Assembly (NCBI RefSeq): GCF_030643785.1
Contig: NZ_CP094378.1
Coordinates: 1-64,000 of the forward strand
Direction of reading: 5' to 3'
DNA from: Coxiella-like endosymbiont
GTDB lineage: Bacteria; Pseudomonadota; Gammaproteobacteria; Coxiellales; Coxiellaceae
DNA: 64,000 nt
The notes under the pieces were generated by a model. The model made no database searches and was not told the origin of the DNA. It saw only the letters and a program-made list of their open reading frames with translations. Position 1 is the stretch's first letter. Each line of letters starts with the position of its first letter. Below, one piece after another: positions 22,816-32,918 of the stretch. The position numbers were made by a program, and so were the translations under genes.

Positions 22816-24452
22816 ATGAACACAAAAAAACGACACATCCTAGTTACTGCCGCTCTTCCCTATGCTAACGGCCCTATCCATCTAGGACACATGGTGGAGT
22901 ATATTCAGGCGGATATTTGGGTATGCTTCCAGCGCCTCATGGGTAATTCCTGTCTTTATATTTGTGGGGAAGATGCTCATGGGACCGCTATTATGGTTAC
23001 TGCGCAAAAACAGGGCATTCCTCCCGAAGTTCTAGTAGCTAACACGTATAAAGAACATGCCAAAGATTTTGCGGATTTTTTAATTGATTTTGATAACTTT
23101 TATACAACTCATTCTCCTGAAAATCGTAAATTATCAGAATTCATATATCAGCAATTAAAAAATAATGGGGACATTTTCACGGAAACCATTTCACAAGTCT
23201 ATGACTCAGTACAAAATATATTTCTCCCTGACCGTTTTATTCGCGGAACCTGTCCTCGTTGTGGCTCACCCAATCAATACGGTGATGTTTGCGAATCGTG
23301 TGGTGCTACTTATAGCCCCACAGAATTAATTGACCCCGTTTCCGCTTTATCGGGTACTAAACCCATACAAAAGCGCTCGGAACATTTCTTTTTTCTTTAA
23401 ATCGGTATAGCAATTTATTAAATAAATGGATCAATGGGGGTCATTTGCAACCCAAAGTGGCGAATAAATTAAAAGAATGGTTTTCAAATGACCTTAAAGC
23501 TTGGGATATTTCTCGCGATGCTCCTTATTTTGGTTTTGAAATTCCAGGTTCGGCTGATAAATATTTTTATGTATGGTTAGATGCGCCCGTTGGCTACATG
23601 GCTAGTTTAAAAAACCTTACTAAGCAACGCCCCGAAATTAATTTTGATTTCTATTGGCAAAGAGACAGTTCAGCTGAACTTTATCATTTCATAGGAAAAG
23701 ATATCGTTTATTTTCATGCTCTTTTTTGGCCAGCCATACTCGCTAGTGCAGGTTTTCGTTTGCCCACAGGAATTCATGTCCACGGTTATCTCACTATTAA
23801 CGGTCAGAAAATGTCAAAATCTCGGAGGACATTCATCACTGCTCGTCAATATTTAGAACGATTGAATCCCGAATACTTACGATATTATTTTGCCGCTAAG
23901 CTAGGACCCCAAGTGGAAGATATCGATTTTAATCTGGAGGATTTTACCCAACGTGTCAATGCGGATCTAATTGGTAAATATGTTAACCTAGCCAGCCGGT
24001 GTGCCGGTTTCGTCACTAAAAATCATGAAGGTAAATTAGCTAACGAACTACCAAAATTCTCGCTCTATGAATCTTTTATAGAAGCCGAAAAAACCATTAC
24101 AAAATGTTATGAAACCTTAAATTATAACAAAGCTATGCGTACAATTATGACACTCGCTGATCAGGCTAACCAATATATCAATGGAGAAAAACCATGGGCG
24201 TTGGCAAAAGAAGTGGGGAAAGAAAATCACGTTCAAGCCGTCTGTACGCAAGGATTAAATTTATTTAAAGTGCTCACCACTTATTTAAAACCTATTTTAC
24301 CAAACACTGCTAAAAAGGTAGAAATATTTCTCAATTGTGATGAATTAAATTTCGCAAATTTAAAAGAACCGTTACTTAACCATTCCATCAATCCATTTAA
24401 ACCCTTAATGCAAAGAATAACTCCTGATACCACTGCCCAATTAACTCAATGA
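22816..24452 (+). pseudogene. metG: Methionyl-tRNA synthetase, one frameshift at a six-base T run
   Basis: Charges tRNA-Met. The N-terminal half has the HIGH-type motif [11 protein letters not shown] and the zinc knuckle [17 protein letters not shown]. The frame breaks after SEHFFF at T6 (23389-23394). Seven T gives [16 protein letters not shown], joining the open remainder with [25 protein letters not shown] and the anticodon-binding domain. The C-terminal tRNA-binding extension of some MetG proteins is absent. As this is the only methionyl-tRNA synthetase in view and would be essential, a true null is unlikely. metG and rsxB overlap by ATGA. Confidence 0.92.
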
Positions 24453-25078
24453 ACACAAAAGAAGAATTAATTAATAAACTAGATGACTTATTGCCTCAAA
24501 CACAATGCGGTTTGTGCAACTACAAGGCGTGCCGTCCTTACGCCACAGCAATTGTGCATAACGAAACTACGATAGACCATTGTTTACCGGGTGGAATCGA
24601 CACACTTATCAATATAGCCACTTGCTTAGGTCAGGACCCTGCTCCCTATAGGGACAAGATGGAGAAAAAAGCCAAGCTGCCAGCCATAGCCATCATTCGT
24701 GAAGAGGAATGTATTGGCTGCACCAAATGCATCCAAGCTTGCCCCACCGACGCAATTGTCGGTGCTTCAAAGCTTATGCACACAATAATTACCGATGCGT
24801 GCACCGGCTGTGAACGGTGCCTCCCACCCTGCCCTATGGATTGCATTGAAATAAAAATACTTCCCCCTATTACCGTTGAAGAACAAAAACAGCACGCGCA
24901 CAAATGGCGCTTACGTTATGAAAAACGTCAAAAAAGGCTTGTGCGAGATAAAATTGAACAACAACGCAAATATCAGGAGGCTAAATTAACCAATATATCT
25001 AAGCAAACATTAGAAGCTCGTCAAATGGCTATTCGGACTGCCGTAGCTCGCGTTCAGGCAAAAAGGAAAATGTCATGA
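24449..25078 (+). CDS. rsxB: RnfB/RsxB-like electron transport ferredoxin
   Basis: A 209-residue iron-sulfur protein. An N-terminal 4Fe-4S domain ([13 protein letters not shown]) is followed by two ferredoxin motifs ([12 protein letters not shown] and [12 protein letters not shown]) and a long charged, probably helical tail (about 145-209). This is RnfB without its membrane anchor. No other rnf/rsx subunit is in the window, so it may serve a different redox partner, or nth just downstream. Coupled to metG upstream and nth downstream by ATGA overlaps. Confidence 0.9.
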   Translation: MNTKEELINKLDDLLPQTQCGLCNYKACRPYATAIVHNETTIDHCLPGGIDTLINIATCLGQDPAPYRDKMEKKAKLPAIAIIREEECIGCTKCIQACPTDAIVGASKLMHTIITDACTGCERCLPPCPMDCIEIKILPPITVEEQKQHAHKWRLRYEKRQKRLVRDKIEQQRKYQEAKLTNISKQTLEARQMAIRTAVARVQAKRKMS

Positions 25079-25706
25079 ATGAAAGTGAACGCGAAAAAAT
25101 TTTTTCCGTTTTAAAGCTCGAAATGCGAAACCCACTTCGGAATTAATTTATCGTTCGGAATTTGAATTATTAATTGCAGTAATGTTGTCCGCCCAAGCTA
25201 CCGATGTAAGTGTTAACAAAAGCACTAAAGAGCTATTTAAAGTAGCGAATACGCCTTTAAAAATTTTGAATCTCGGGGAAGAAGGTTTAAAGAACCATAT
25301 TAAATCTATTGGCTTATATAACACCAAAGCTAAAAATATCATCAAAACTTGCAAAATATTGGTAGAAAAATATCATTCGCAAATACCCCTAACACGAGAA
25401 GAACTTGAAGCACTACCGGGTGTTGGTCGCAAAACAGCAAATGTTATTTTAAATACTGCCTTTGGCCATTCTGTTATTGCCGTTGATACTCATATTTTTC
25501 GCGTAGCTAATCGTACCGGCTTAGCTCCTGGAAAGACACCGTTAGCCGTTGAAAATAAATTAATGGAGGTGATTCCTAAAAAATATTTCGTTGATGCTCA
25601 TCATTGGCTCGTTTTACATGGTCGTTATATATGTATCGCACGTCATCCTAAATGCCACGAGTGTTTTATTAATGATTTATGTGAATACCCCCACAAAACA
25701 ATTTAA
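25075..25706 (+). pseudogene. nth: Endonuclease III, one frameshift near the start
   Basis: DNA glycosylase/AP lyase for oxidised pyrimidines. From 25182 on it is complete: LSAQATDVSVNKST, the helix-hairpin-helix LPGVGRKTANVIL with the catalytic Lys, VDTHIFRVANRTGL with the catalytic Asp, and the 4Fe-4S ligands in CIARHPKCHECFINDLC. The ATG at 25075 (MNESEREK) is out of frame with it. The break is at A6/T6 (25094-25105); seven T gives KIFFRFKARNAKPTSELIYR, which fits the family. An internal start at 25182 would lack the N-terminal helices. Confidence 0.88.
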
Positions 25707-25715
25707 TTTATTAAA

Positions 25716-26174
25716 ATGATGAGCGAACGCGATCATCTACGAAAAATATTTTTCGCCACCTGGGAAAAATATAATAAAAAAAGAGCCTCTTCCCACTGGA
25801 AAATTAACTAATTTCAGTGATCCCAGTTCACCACGAATATCACAGCGTTTTGGATAATCCGAATGAACAACTTCATCAAAACTACACCACTGATACGAAT
25901 CTTTTTTTACATATGAGTTTGTATTTAGGGCTCTTGGAACAATTGAATATGGATCGTCCCTCGAGAATCAAATTTTATTATCAACAATTGCTGAGTAAGT
26001 GGGCGACTCCCATAAGTTTGATCATGGATATGATGGCTACCTTTATTTGGGAAGCCCAACGGAAACCCAACGAAATAATATGCTACTGATGAGCAAGATT
26101 ATATTGAAGCCTTGAAAAGGCTTACAAAAAAATTGTCTCTAGCGGAATGTAAGTGGTCCGCTAAAAATAAATAA
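25716..26174 (+). pseudogene. DUF1841 family protein, frameshifted
   Basis: Small conserved protein of unknown function often found after nth. Pieces: MSERDHLRKIFFATWEKYNK, then HHEYHSVLDNPNEQLHQNYT, NLFLHMSLYLGLLEQLNMDR, TFIWEAQRKPNEI and a C-terminal DYIEALKRLTKKLS. At least two frameshifts (near 25805 and 26085) break it. Probably dead, though conservation between breaks is high. Confidence 0.75.
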
Positions 26175-26183
26175 AAATAAAAA

Positions 26184-26210
26184 CCCCCAGCCTCAAAAAG
26201 AGGCTGGGGG
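26184..26210 (-). terminator. Strong intrinsic terminator
   Basis: An 11-bp perfect stem (CCCCCAGCCTC / GAGGCTGGGGG) with an AAAAA loop. On the minus strand it is followed by TTTTTATTTTT. It sits 26 bases past the stop of the decayed outer membrane protein gene, so it was that gene's terminator; it also closes the DUF1841 transcript from the other side. Confidence 0.92.
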
Positions 26211-26235
26211 CACATTATTTGATAGGAACGTGATC

Positions 26236-27723
26236 TTAGAAATAGGCACCAAATTGGAGGGTAACCATGTTTCGGGGTACCGCCAATGTTTGCTGTGGGG
26301 ACAGGAAAACCTACACCGGTTACGCTTGCCAGCACAAGTTCTGTCGTAGTTAATTATTATGACGATATTCAAGCCCCATCGTTGTATTTTTCCAAATAGA
26401 AGTACTAACTCTACAAAAGATATAACTATTTTTTGGTAAATTAAAAGCAAGTGCTTCCAAAGTTTGACCATAGGTAAATCCAAATAAAACGGGGCTATAT
26501 CATGAATATACGTGGTGAAATCAATTTCGGCATGTTGCCGGACGAATAAACGCCCCAACGCCGTTTGAAGGTCACGGTGTTTTGCGGTAAAAAAGTTCGT
26601 GTCACAGAAAGATATTCCAGGATTAAATTAAATGGGCCTTTCATAACTTCCATATGCCCATCTACCCCAGGAACTGAATGTTGTAGTTGATCTCTCTTCC
26701 AGGAGGTCACTCCGAATCCGCCGAACTCTGCTAAGGTAGCCCTGCTGAATATTTCCTTCAAGAAAGGCGGTTATAAATGGATTAATGCGTTTATCTTGCA
26801 TTCCCCTACAAATCAGAGAGCAATATTGGTATAACATACCCAGTTCCAATGGAGAAATGATCATTTTGGTAACCGGTATTTACACTGCCCTGACAGAAAA
26901 AGCGCTTAGGACGAGAATTGTTGAATCCTTGAAAGCTATAAATAGAACTATAAAAGCCGTTCTTGCTGCGTATAACCTAACAACAAGCAACCCGAGTTTC
27001 AATCCGCATTAATGAAACCGTTAACGGCTTCGTTAACATGGCGCTGCTGAATCTTCCATAAGGGACATCATACATTTTCCCTATCGTGAAATAGACTGGA
27101 AATACATCGAGGTTGCCAATGGTCAAAACCGCGACTTAAACAAACCCGCGAATTGGTGACACGGCTATCGGTGTTTGGGGCAGAAGAATCTCATACTCCA
27201 ATACGAATTACCATTCGCCCAACTTAGAACTATAATGGCTCACTTGTTAAGCGTGTCTCCGGCCATCCATAAATGTTGTTCGAAGTAATGGCGCTGTCTC
27301 AATAAAAGCAAATCTTTAAAAGCAAATCTTTTCGTTCATACTTGGATAGGTGTAGAGCAAATCAGCAGCATTACACGCACTTTTTAAACTGAGTAAAGGT
27401 GATGCCCGTTACAGTAATTCCATGACGAAATCGCAACATGCCAAATTAACCATAAGATGGCATAAGGTGGCTTGACCTAATTTCACTTTTTCTTTTCAGA
27501 CTAAAGCGTGTGTAGTGGAGGAAGGAATTATTTTTTGTGACTTTTGAATGTGATGCAATTCCGCTTTCAAATTATTTATTTCGTGGTCTAACTCTTCTTC
27601 TTGGTGTGTAGCTTATCGAAGTCTGTGTTTTATTTCTTCATCATTGGAGATAATTTAAGCATCAATAGGAAAAATAAGCAACAAACTCGCAAGAAATACG
27701 CTTACCGTAGCCAAAAATTTCAC
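26236..27723 (-). pseudogene. LbtU-family outer membrane protein, heavily decayed
   Basis: Legionella LbtU-type (siderophore-receptor-like) beta-barrel remnant. It starts with a GTG and a signal peptide (KFLATVSVFLASLLLIFP), then a coiled coil (EEELDHEINNLKAELHHIQ). Barrel pieces in several frames read DLLYTYPSMNEK, SRVTNSRVCLSRGFDHW, LLLGYTQQER, SVPGVDGHMEVMKGPFNLIL, EALAFNLPKNSYIF, STSIWKNTTMGLEYRH, and the end NMVTLQFGAYF with the terminal Phe of outer membrane proteins. At least ten breaks. It would have been a surface protein. Confidence 0.75.
27304..27331. repeat. 14-bp direct tandem duplication
   Basis: Two perfect copies of AAAAGCAAATCTTT inside the outer membrane protein pseudogene; the length is not a multiple of three. 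Confidence 0.95.
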
Positions 27724-27862
27724 AACAAACTCCTTTTAGTTTTTCTAGCCTTCTGAGAGATTTTCAAGAAAGGGTTAATATACACAGGTTAAATGCGTTT
27801 TGCTAGAATCAATTTTTAAATACAGTGTTTCTCGCTAACATTTGAATTGGGCGCAATTGAAA

Positions 27863-28908
27863 ATGAATGAGATTACAATAATTCAACCCGATGATTGGCA
27901 CTGCCATTTACGTGATCATTCCCATCTTGGACGAACAGTTACCGATATTGCTCTTAGGTTTGGGCGAGCCATTGTTATGCCGAATTTAGTTCCTCCCGTG
28001 ACGACAGTGGCACAAGTTAAAGCATATTGTGAAAGAATCAAAAAACACATCCCTACTAATTCCAAATTCATTCCCTTAATGACGCTCTATCTTACCGATA
28101 CTTTATCACCGAAGGAAATTAAAGCGGCCAAACAATCGAACTTTATTGTGGCTTGTAAACTTTATCCTGTAGGAGCTACTACTCATTCCCAAGCAGGTGT
28201 AAAAAGCTTGCAGAAAATTTATCCCATTTTAGAGGTGCTTCAATCCGTCAATCTGCCTTTGTTGATCCATGGAGAAGTCATCGATCCAACCGTCGAAATT
28301 TTCGACCGAGAAGCTGTTTTTATTGAACGAGAACTAATTCCTTTATTAAAACATTTTCCCAATCTGCGAATGGTTTTGGAACATATCTCTACCAAAATAG
28401 CGGTAGATTTTATTACTGAGACAGCCGTGTCGACACTCGCAGCAACTATTACTCCTCATCATCTTTGGCTCACCCGAAATCATTTACTAAAAGGCGGCCT
28501 TCACCCTCATTATTATTGTTTGCCACTTTTAAAAACGAGCCGGGATCAAGCCGCGCTTATTAAAGCAGCTATTAGCGGCAATCCTAAATTCTTTTTAGGC
28601 ACCGACAGTGCTCCGCATTCGCAAACAAAAAAGAATCGGCTTGTGGTGCTGCAGGTATTTACAACGCCCCCGCCGCTATCGAAATTTACACAGAATTATT
28701 TGATCTCTATAATGCGTTAGACAAATTAGAAGGCTTTGCCAGTCGTTTTGGTGCACAATTCTACGGTTTGCCATTTAATGCCACAAAAATTACTTTAGTT
28801 AAACAGCCTTGGCAAGTCGCTCAATCCTTATCCTTTGGTTCAGATACTGTGGTACCCTTGTTAGCAGGTGAAACATTGAACTGGCGACTTAGTCACATTT
28901 CTCAGTAA
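27863..28908 (+). pseudogene. pyrC: Dihydroorotase PyrC, one frameshift at a six-base A run
   Basis: Third step of UMP synthesis. Class II dihydroorotase motifs are present: DDWHCHLRDH (metal His pair), ACKLYP (carboxylated Lys), LPLLIHGEV, MVLEHISTK, ITPHHLWL and FLGTDSAPHSQTKK. The frame then breaks at A6 (28627-28632). Seven A gives ESACGAAGIYNAPAAIEIYT and an uninterrupted C-terminus through SRFGAQFYGLPFNATKI and VPLLAGETLNW to a stop at 28908. MNEITI at 27863 is the likely start. One base from intact. Confidence 0.9.
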
Positions 28909-28931
28909 AGACGACTCGTAAATTAAAACCT

Positions 28932-29565
28932 ATGATCGAAAACTACCCCCATCCAGACCCTTTAAAAGAGCGATTTGGCGGTTATCTTCCCATTGTTATT
29001 GATATTGAAACGGGTGGATTGGAACCTCTTAAAAATCCTATATTGGAAATAGCTGCAGTTTTAATTGAAATTAATCAAGAAAAAAATTATATCCTGAAGA
29101 ATTATTTGCCTGTCATGTACTGCCCTTCGAAGGTGCTACTTTAGATCCCGCGTCGTTAGAAATCACGCGAATTGACCCTTATCACCCTTTTCGCTTTGCT
29201 ATTGAAGAAAAAAAGCATTGCAGGAATTATTCGTGTTTGTAGAAAAAGCTGTGGTGACTCACGGCTGTCGCCGAGCAGTGCTCGTCGGCCACAACGCCCA
29301 TTTTGATTTATCTTTTATCCAGGCGGCCATGAAGCGTTGCAAGATAAAAAAATCTCCCTTTCACGCGTTTACCTGTTTTGATACGGCTACTTTAGCAGCT
29401 ATCGTATTTGGCAAACCGGTGCTCGCTAAAGCACTACGAGAGGCTCGTATCCCTTTTGATAAAAATGAAGCACACTCTGCCATTTATGATGCCAAATGCG
29501 CAGCTGAATTATTTTGTTACATTATCAATAAAATTGGGCGACGATGGCGGCGTGAAGAGCAATAA
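28932..29565 (+). pseudogene. rnt: Ribonuclease T, two frameshifts
   Basis: DEDDh exonuclease for tRNA and rRNA 3' ends. Motifs: ExoI VIDIETGG, ExoII VGHNAHFDLSF, ExoIII HSAIYDAK. Between ExoI and ExoII the frame is broken twice: at about 29105 (an extra base there restores CHVLPFEGATLDP) and at A7 (29208-29214; eight A restores IEEKKALQELF). All active-site residues remain, so the gene is recently damaged or the sequence is wrong at two runs. Confidence 0.85.
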
Positions 29566-30203
29566 CACTCTTCCTCTTCCCCTTCTCCCATCGTCGCCCA
29601 AAGAAGCAGTGAACGAGAGCAAGGGTAAACCGATTTCTTCCGAAGTAACAATCTCTGCTTCAGATACGGGTTCTGTTTAAGGTGCTTCCATTTCCGAGGA
29701 CCGCATTTGCGATAGGCGTTTGCTGCGTTTCACTGGAGTTGAACGACGTTCCTGCTTCGCAGATTGTATATAATATTTGCGGATCGATCTATTTTAATCC
29801 TAGCTCCGAGCTAAGATTGTAGTTCGGCTTGCGCTCATAGCATATTGCTTTTCAAATTTAACAACGGCATTAGCAATCTTCCGCACAACGTGCCTCCCGT
29901 TCTTCAGCTTCTAATAATCCCAATTCATGACCAATTATTCATGACTAATTTCTGTCGCCTTTTCGAGTGCTTTTACATAGCTCGCTTTCAAATCGACGAT
30001 TTCTTTTTGCGCCTTTTCTGCTTTTGCACGCCACTTCTTTACTTCTTGTTGGCAATTAGCCAATTGCTTTTTTCAAGCAATGACTTCTTTCTTGAGATAG
30101 TACTTCTCTCCATTTTTTAAAACCATTGGAAATTCGAGTATATCAGAAAAAAAACGGCGACAGTAATGTCCCCCCTTTAAAACAAGGGAAAAATTAATTG
30201 TGT
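29566..30203 (-). pseudogene. Remnant of a coiled-coil protein, not identified
   Basis: On the minus strand a frame starting near 30125 reads MVLKNGEKYYLKKEVIA and, after a stop, a Lys/Ala/Glu-rich coiled coil (VKKWRAKAEKAQKEIVDLKA). Further frame changes follow, with LYTICEAGTSFNSSETQQT and AVLGNGST near 29690-29780. An imperfect short duplication sits at about 29926-29950. Nothing else is recognised between rnt and ahpC. Confidence 0.45.
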
Positions 30204-30809
30204 TTATAAATTTTCGGCATTTTCGGACAAATATTTTGCAACACCTGCTGGAGAAGGCTGCATCCCAACATCACCTTTTTTCCAGTTTGCCGGACAAACT
30301 TTACCATTTTCTTCAGTAAATTGGAGGGCATCCACTATACGCAGGATTTCCGGAATACTTCGACCCAACGGTAAGTCATTTACAATTTGAGATCGGACAA
30401 TTCCTTGCTTATCAATTAAAAAAGCGCCACGTAAAGCAACGCCGGCTTCGGAATGTTCTACTCCATAGCTGCGGCAAATGCTATGTGAAACGTCCGCAGC
30501 TAAAGTATACCGGACAGGTCCAATCCCACCTTTTTCTATGGGAACATTACGCCAAACATAATGGGCAAACTGTGAATCTATAGAAACAGCCACTACCTCT
30601 ACATTGCGTTTGTGGAATTCATCAATCGCATGATCCAAAGCAATCAACTCAGAAGGACATACGAATGTAAAATTAAGAGGATAAAAGAAAACCAGCCCGT
30701 ATTTGTTTTGGATGGCTTCAGTTAAATTAAAGTTTTCTACGATATCACCATTCGCCAACACTGCAGGAACCATAAAATCAGGGGCTTCATGACCCACTAA
30801 AACTACCAT
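30204..30809 (-). CDS. ahpC: 2-Cys peroxiredoxin (AhpC/Prx type)
   Basis: Reduces hydrogen peroxide and organic hydroperoxides. The protein has 201 residues. The peroxidatic Cys51 lies in FTFVCPSE, the active-site Arg in a VRYTLAADVSHSICRSYGV context, and the resolving Cys in NGKVCPANWKKG near residue 172. Length and spacing match typical 2-Cys peroxiredoxins. Divergent from sodB across about 290 bases that include a perfect palindrome. No separate AhpF is present here. Confidence 0.95.
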   Translation of the reverse strand: MVVLVGHEAPDFMVPAVLANGDIVENFNLTEAIQNKYGLVFFYPLNFTFVCPSELIALDHAIDEFHKRNVEVVAVSIDSQFAHYVWRNVPIEKGGIGPVRYTLAADVSHSICRSYGVEHSEAGVALRGAFLIDKQGIVRSQIVNDLPLGRSIPEILRIVDALQFTEENGKVCPANWKKGDVGMQPSPAGVAKYLSENAENL

Positions 30810-30827
30810 AATGCTACCTCCACATTT

Positions 30828-30843
30828 AAATTAGTACTAATTT
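30828..30843. promoter_or_regulatory. Perfect 16-bp palindrome upstream of ahpC
   Basis: AAATTAGTACTAATTT lies 19 bases upstream of the ahpC start codon, in the ahpC-sodB divergent region. Its position suits an operator or overlapping promoter element. I do not recognise it as an OxyR, Fur or IscR site. AT-rich DNA makes such palindromes less surprising. Confidence 0.4.
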
Positions 30844-31100
30844 AGTGTTATATTAGTTATTTGTCAAATAACACGAAGAATAGATTCCTCATTCTAACCG
30901 CACGGGGGTTGCCACTAGAAATTGCACCTGTAATGCGGTATCGTGCGAAAGTCAAGCGATAAAAATATGTTAATAGTCGGTCTGGTGAACACCTGAGTTT
31001 AGTGATCTTTGGGGCTACTAGCACGGTGGCCAATGAGTGGAAAATCACTAAGTTCAGTTTTTCGCTGAGAACTTCTAAATCAATCAAAAGGAAACTCAAA

Positions 31101-31685
31101 ATGGCCTTTGAACTACCAAATCTGCCTTATAAGTTAAACGCCCTCGAACCCTATATTTCTCAAGAAACCATGGAATACCATCATGGCAAACATCATCGTG
31201 CTTATGTGGACAAATTGAACAAACTCATTAAAGGCACTCCCCTCGAAAAAAAATCCCTTGAAGAAATTATCATGCAATCCGATGGCGGCATTTTCAACAA
31301 TGCAGCCCAAAGCTGGAGTCATAACTTTTATTGGCATTGTATGAGCCCAGAGGGTGGTGGAGACCCGAGCGGCGATCTTGCTTTGGCGCTAAAAGAATGT
31401 TTTGGGTCATTAGAAAAGTTTAAAGAAGAATTCACCAATTCCGCTAATAATCATTTCGGTTCCGGGTGGGCGTGGTTAGTCCAAGATAAAAATGGAAAAC
31501 TGGAAGTCTTAAGTACAGTAAACGCTCGCAATCCCATGACGGAGAGTAAGAAACCATTATTAACCTGGGATGTATGGGAACATGCCTATTACATTGATAA
31601 CCGCAACGATCGTCCCAAATACGTCAATAATTTTTGGTATGTAGTCAATTGGGACTTTGCAACAAAAAATTTTCAATCTAAATGA
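31101..31685 (+). CDS. sodB: Superoxide dismutase (Fe type)
   Basis: Dismutates superoxide. The protein has 194 residues starting MAFELPNLPYKLNALEPYIS; a longer in-frame start upstream is not needed. Metal ligands sit in HHGKHHRAYV, QSWSHNFYWHCM, and WDVWEHAYYIDNRND. GGGDPSGDLA and SGWAWLVQD are typical of iron enzymes. It contains an intact A8 run, which shows that not all homopolymers here are shortened. Confidence 0.96.
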   Translation: MAFELPNLPYKLNALEPYISQETMEYHHGKHHRAYVDKLNKLIKGTPLEKKSLEEIIMQSDGGIFNNAAQSWSHNFYWHCMSPEGGGDPSGDLALALKECFGSLEKFKEEFTNSANNHFGSGWAWLVQDKNGKLEVLSTVNARNPMTESKKPLLTWDVWEHAYYIDNRNDRPKYVNNFWYVVNWDFATKNFQSK

Positions 31686-31719
31686 TCCAATCTAAACTAA
31701 ATGATCCAATCTAAATGAT
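31674..31719. repeat. Duplicated 14-bp units between sodB and dapB
   Basis: CAATCTAAATGATC and partial copies occur three times in 46 bases, spanning the sodB stop codon and the dapB start. Confidence 0.8.
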
Positions 31720-32440
31720 CAACGTTATTGTCAATGGAATTAACGGTAAAATGGGCCAAGTGCTTAAAGAGAGCATTACGGCCCAATCTGATCTTAATTT
31801 AGTTGCAGGAACGGGACGACAAGATAATTTAACGGAAATTATTAAAGCGACGGAAGCAGACGTGGTCATCGACTTCACTACCCCTCACGCGGTTTTTACT
31901 AACACAGAAACAATTATCAACGCGGGTGCGCGTCTCGTAGTTGGGACTACGGGATTAACCTTAGAACAGATTGGTATTCTATCGAAACAATGTCAGGTAA
32001 AAAAAATAGGTGGAATAATTGCTCCCAATTTTTCTTTAGGCGCCATCTTGATGATGAAATACGCCAGAGACGCTACCCACTATTTCCCAGATGCTGAAAT
32101 TATTGAAATGCATCATCCTCATAAAATGGATGCTCCTTCAGGCACTGCAATCAAAACCGCTCAAATGATGTCGGAAGTAGATGCTTCTTCTCAAGGAGCT
32201 AAAGAAGAAGCCCCTCCTAACCACGCTCGCGGAGTATTAAAAAATAACGTGCCTATCCATTCTATTCGTCTTCCCGGTTTATTCTCCCACCAATCCGTAA
32301 TTTTCGGCAGGAATGGTGAAACTCTGACCATTCGCCATGACGGAACGGACCGCAGTTGCACAATGCCTGGCGTTTTTCTGGCGTGTCGAAAAGTAATGGA
32401 CTTGGATCATTTAGTGTATGGTTTAGAGAACATTTTGTGA
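31715..32440 (+). CDS. dapB: 4-hydroxy-tetrahydrodipicolinate reductase DapB
   Basis: NAD(P)H reductase of the lysine/diaminopimelate pathway. The protein has 241 residues. Rossmann start [29 protein letters not shown], and the catalytic [17 protein letters not shown]. Complete and undamaged despite an A8 run in the coding sequence. The 30 bases before the ATG hold two or three partial copies of CAATCTAAATGATC, including the start codon region, a product of local tandem duplication. Confidence 0.95.
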   Translation: MINVIVNGINGKMGQVLKESITAQSDLNLVAGTGRQDNLTEIIKATEADVVIDFTTPHAVFTNTETIINAGARLVVGTTGLTLEQIGILSKQCQVKKIGGIIAPNFSLGAILMMKYARDATHYFPDAEIIEMHHPHKMDAPSGTAIKTAQMMSEVDASSQGAKEEAPPNHARGVLKNNVPIHSIRLPGLFSHQSVIFGRNGETLTIRHDGTDRSCTMPGVFLACRKVMDLDHLVYGLENIL

Positions 32441-32918
32441 GATCTAGTCAGGGGGTATTGGTAATTATCATACAATAAATTTCAGGATAAAATGGTTTAT
32501 GTATGATAAGAAAATCAAAAGCTCTTAATTTTATTGCTCTGGTCGGGCTAGTCCACATTAGGGTCATTTTAGAGTGTCCCTTTTTGCAAAATTTCTTGAT
32601 CGTTGTGTTGTGGAAGTGCGGTAAGGCATGGCTTTTCTTCATGATACCAGTACATGGGGGCCCCCAGGAGGGATCTCATCTTTCACCCAAACTAATTCTA
32701 ATACCGAAACGGAAAAGCTCGCTGAAGAAACACTCCAATCCCTTACACCCTTCCCCGCCGCAGGTAAAGCGTTCTACCTGTTTCAGAATTAAAAGCTTTT
32801 ATAATCAAGCACAACAACTATAAGCTATAAATAAGCTCTAGTAAGCAAAATTAATGTGCTCATTTTACTGCGAGAACTTTATTTTTGTTCCTTAATTAAA
32901 AATAGTTGTCGTGACTTC
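32441..32918 (+). pseudogene. Decayed stretch, protein fragment not identified
   Basis: Between dapB and gcvPB, plus-strand frames give a fragment reading HDTSTWGPPGGISSFTQTNS and TLQSLTPFPAAGKAFYLFQN before a stop at about 32788. I do not recognise it. No promoter or terminator is evident. Confidence 0.35.
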
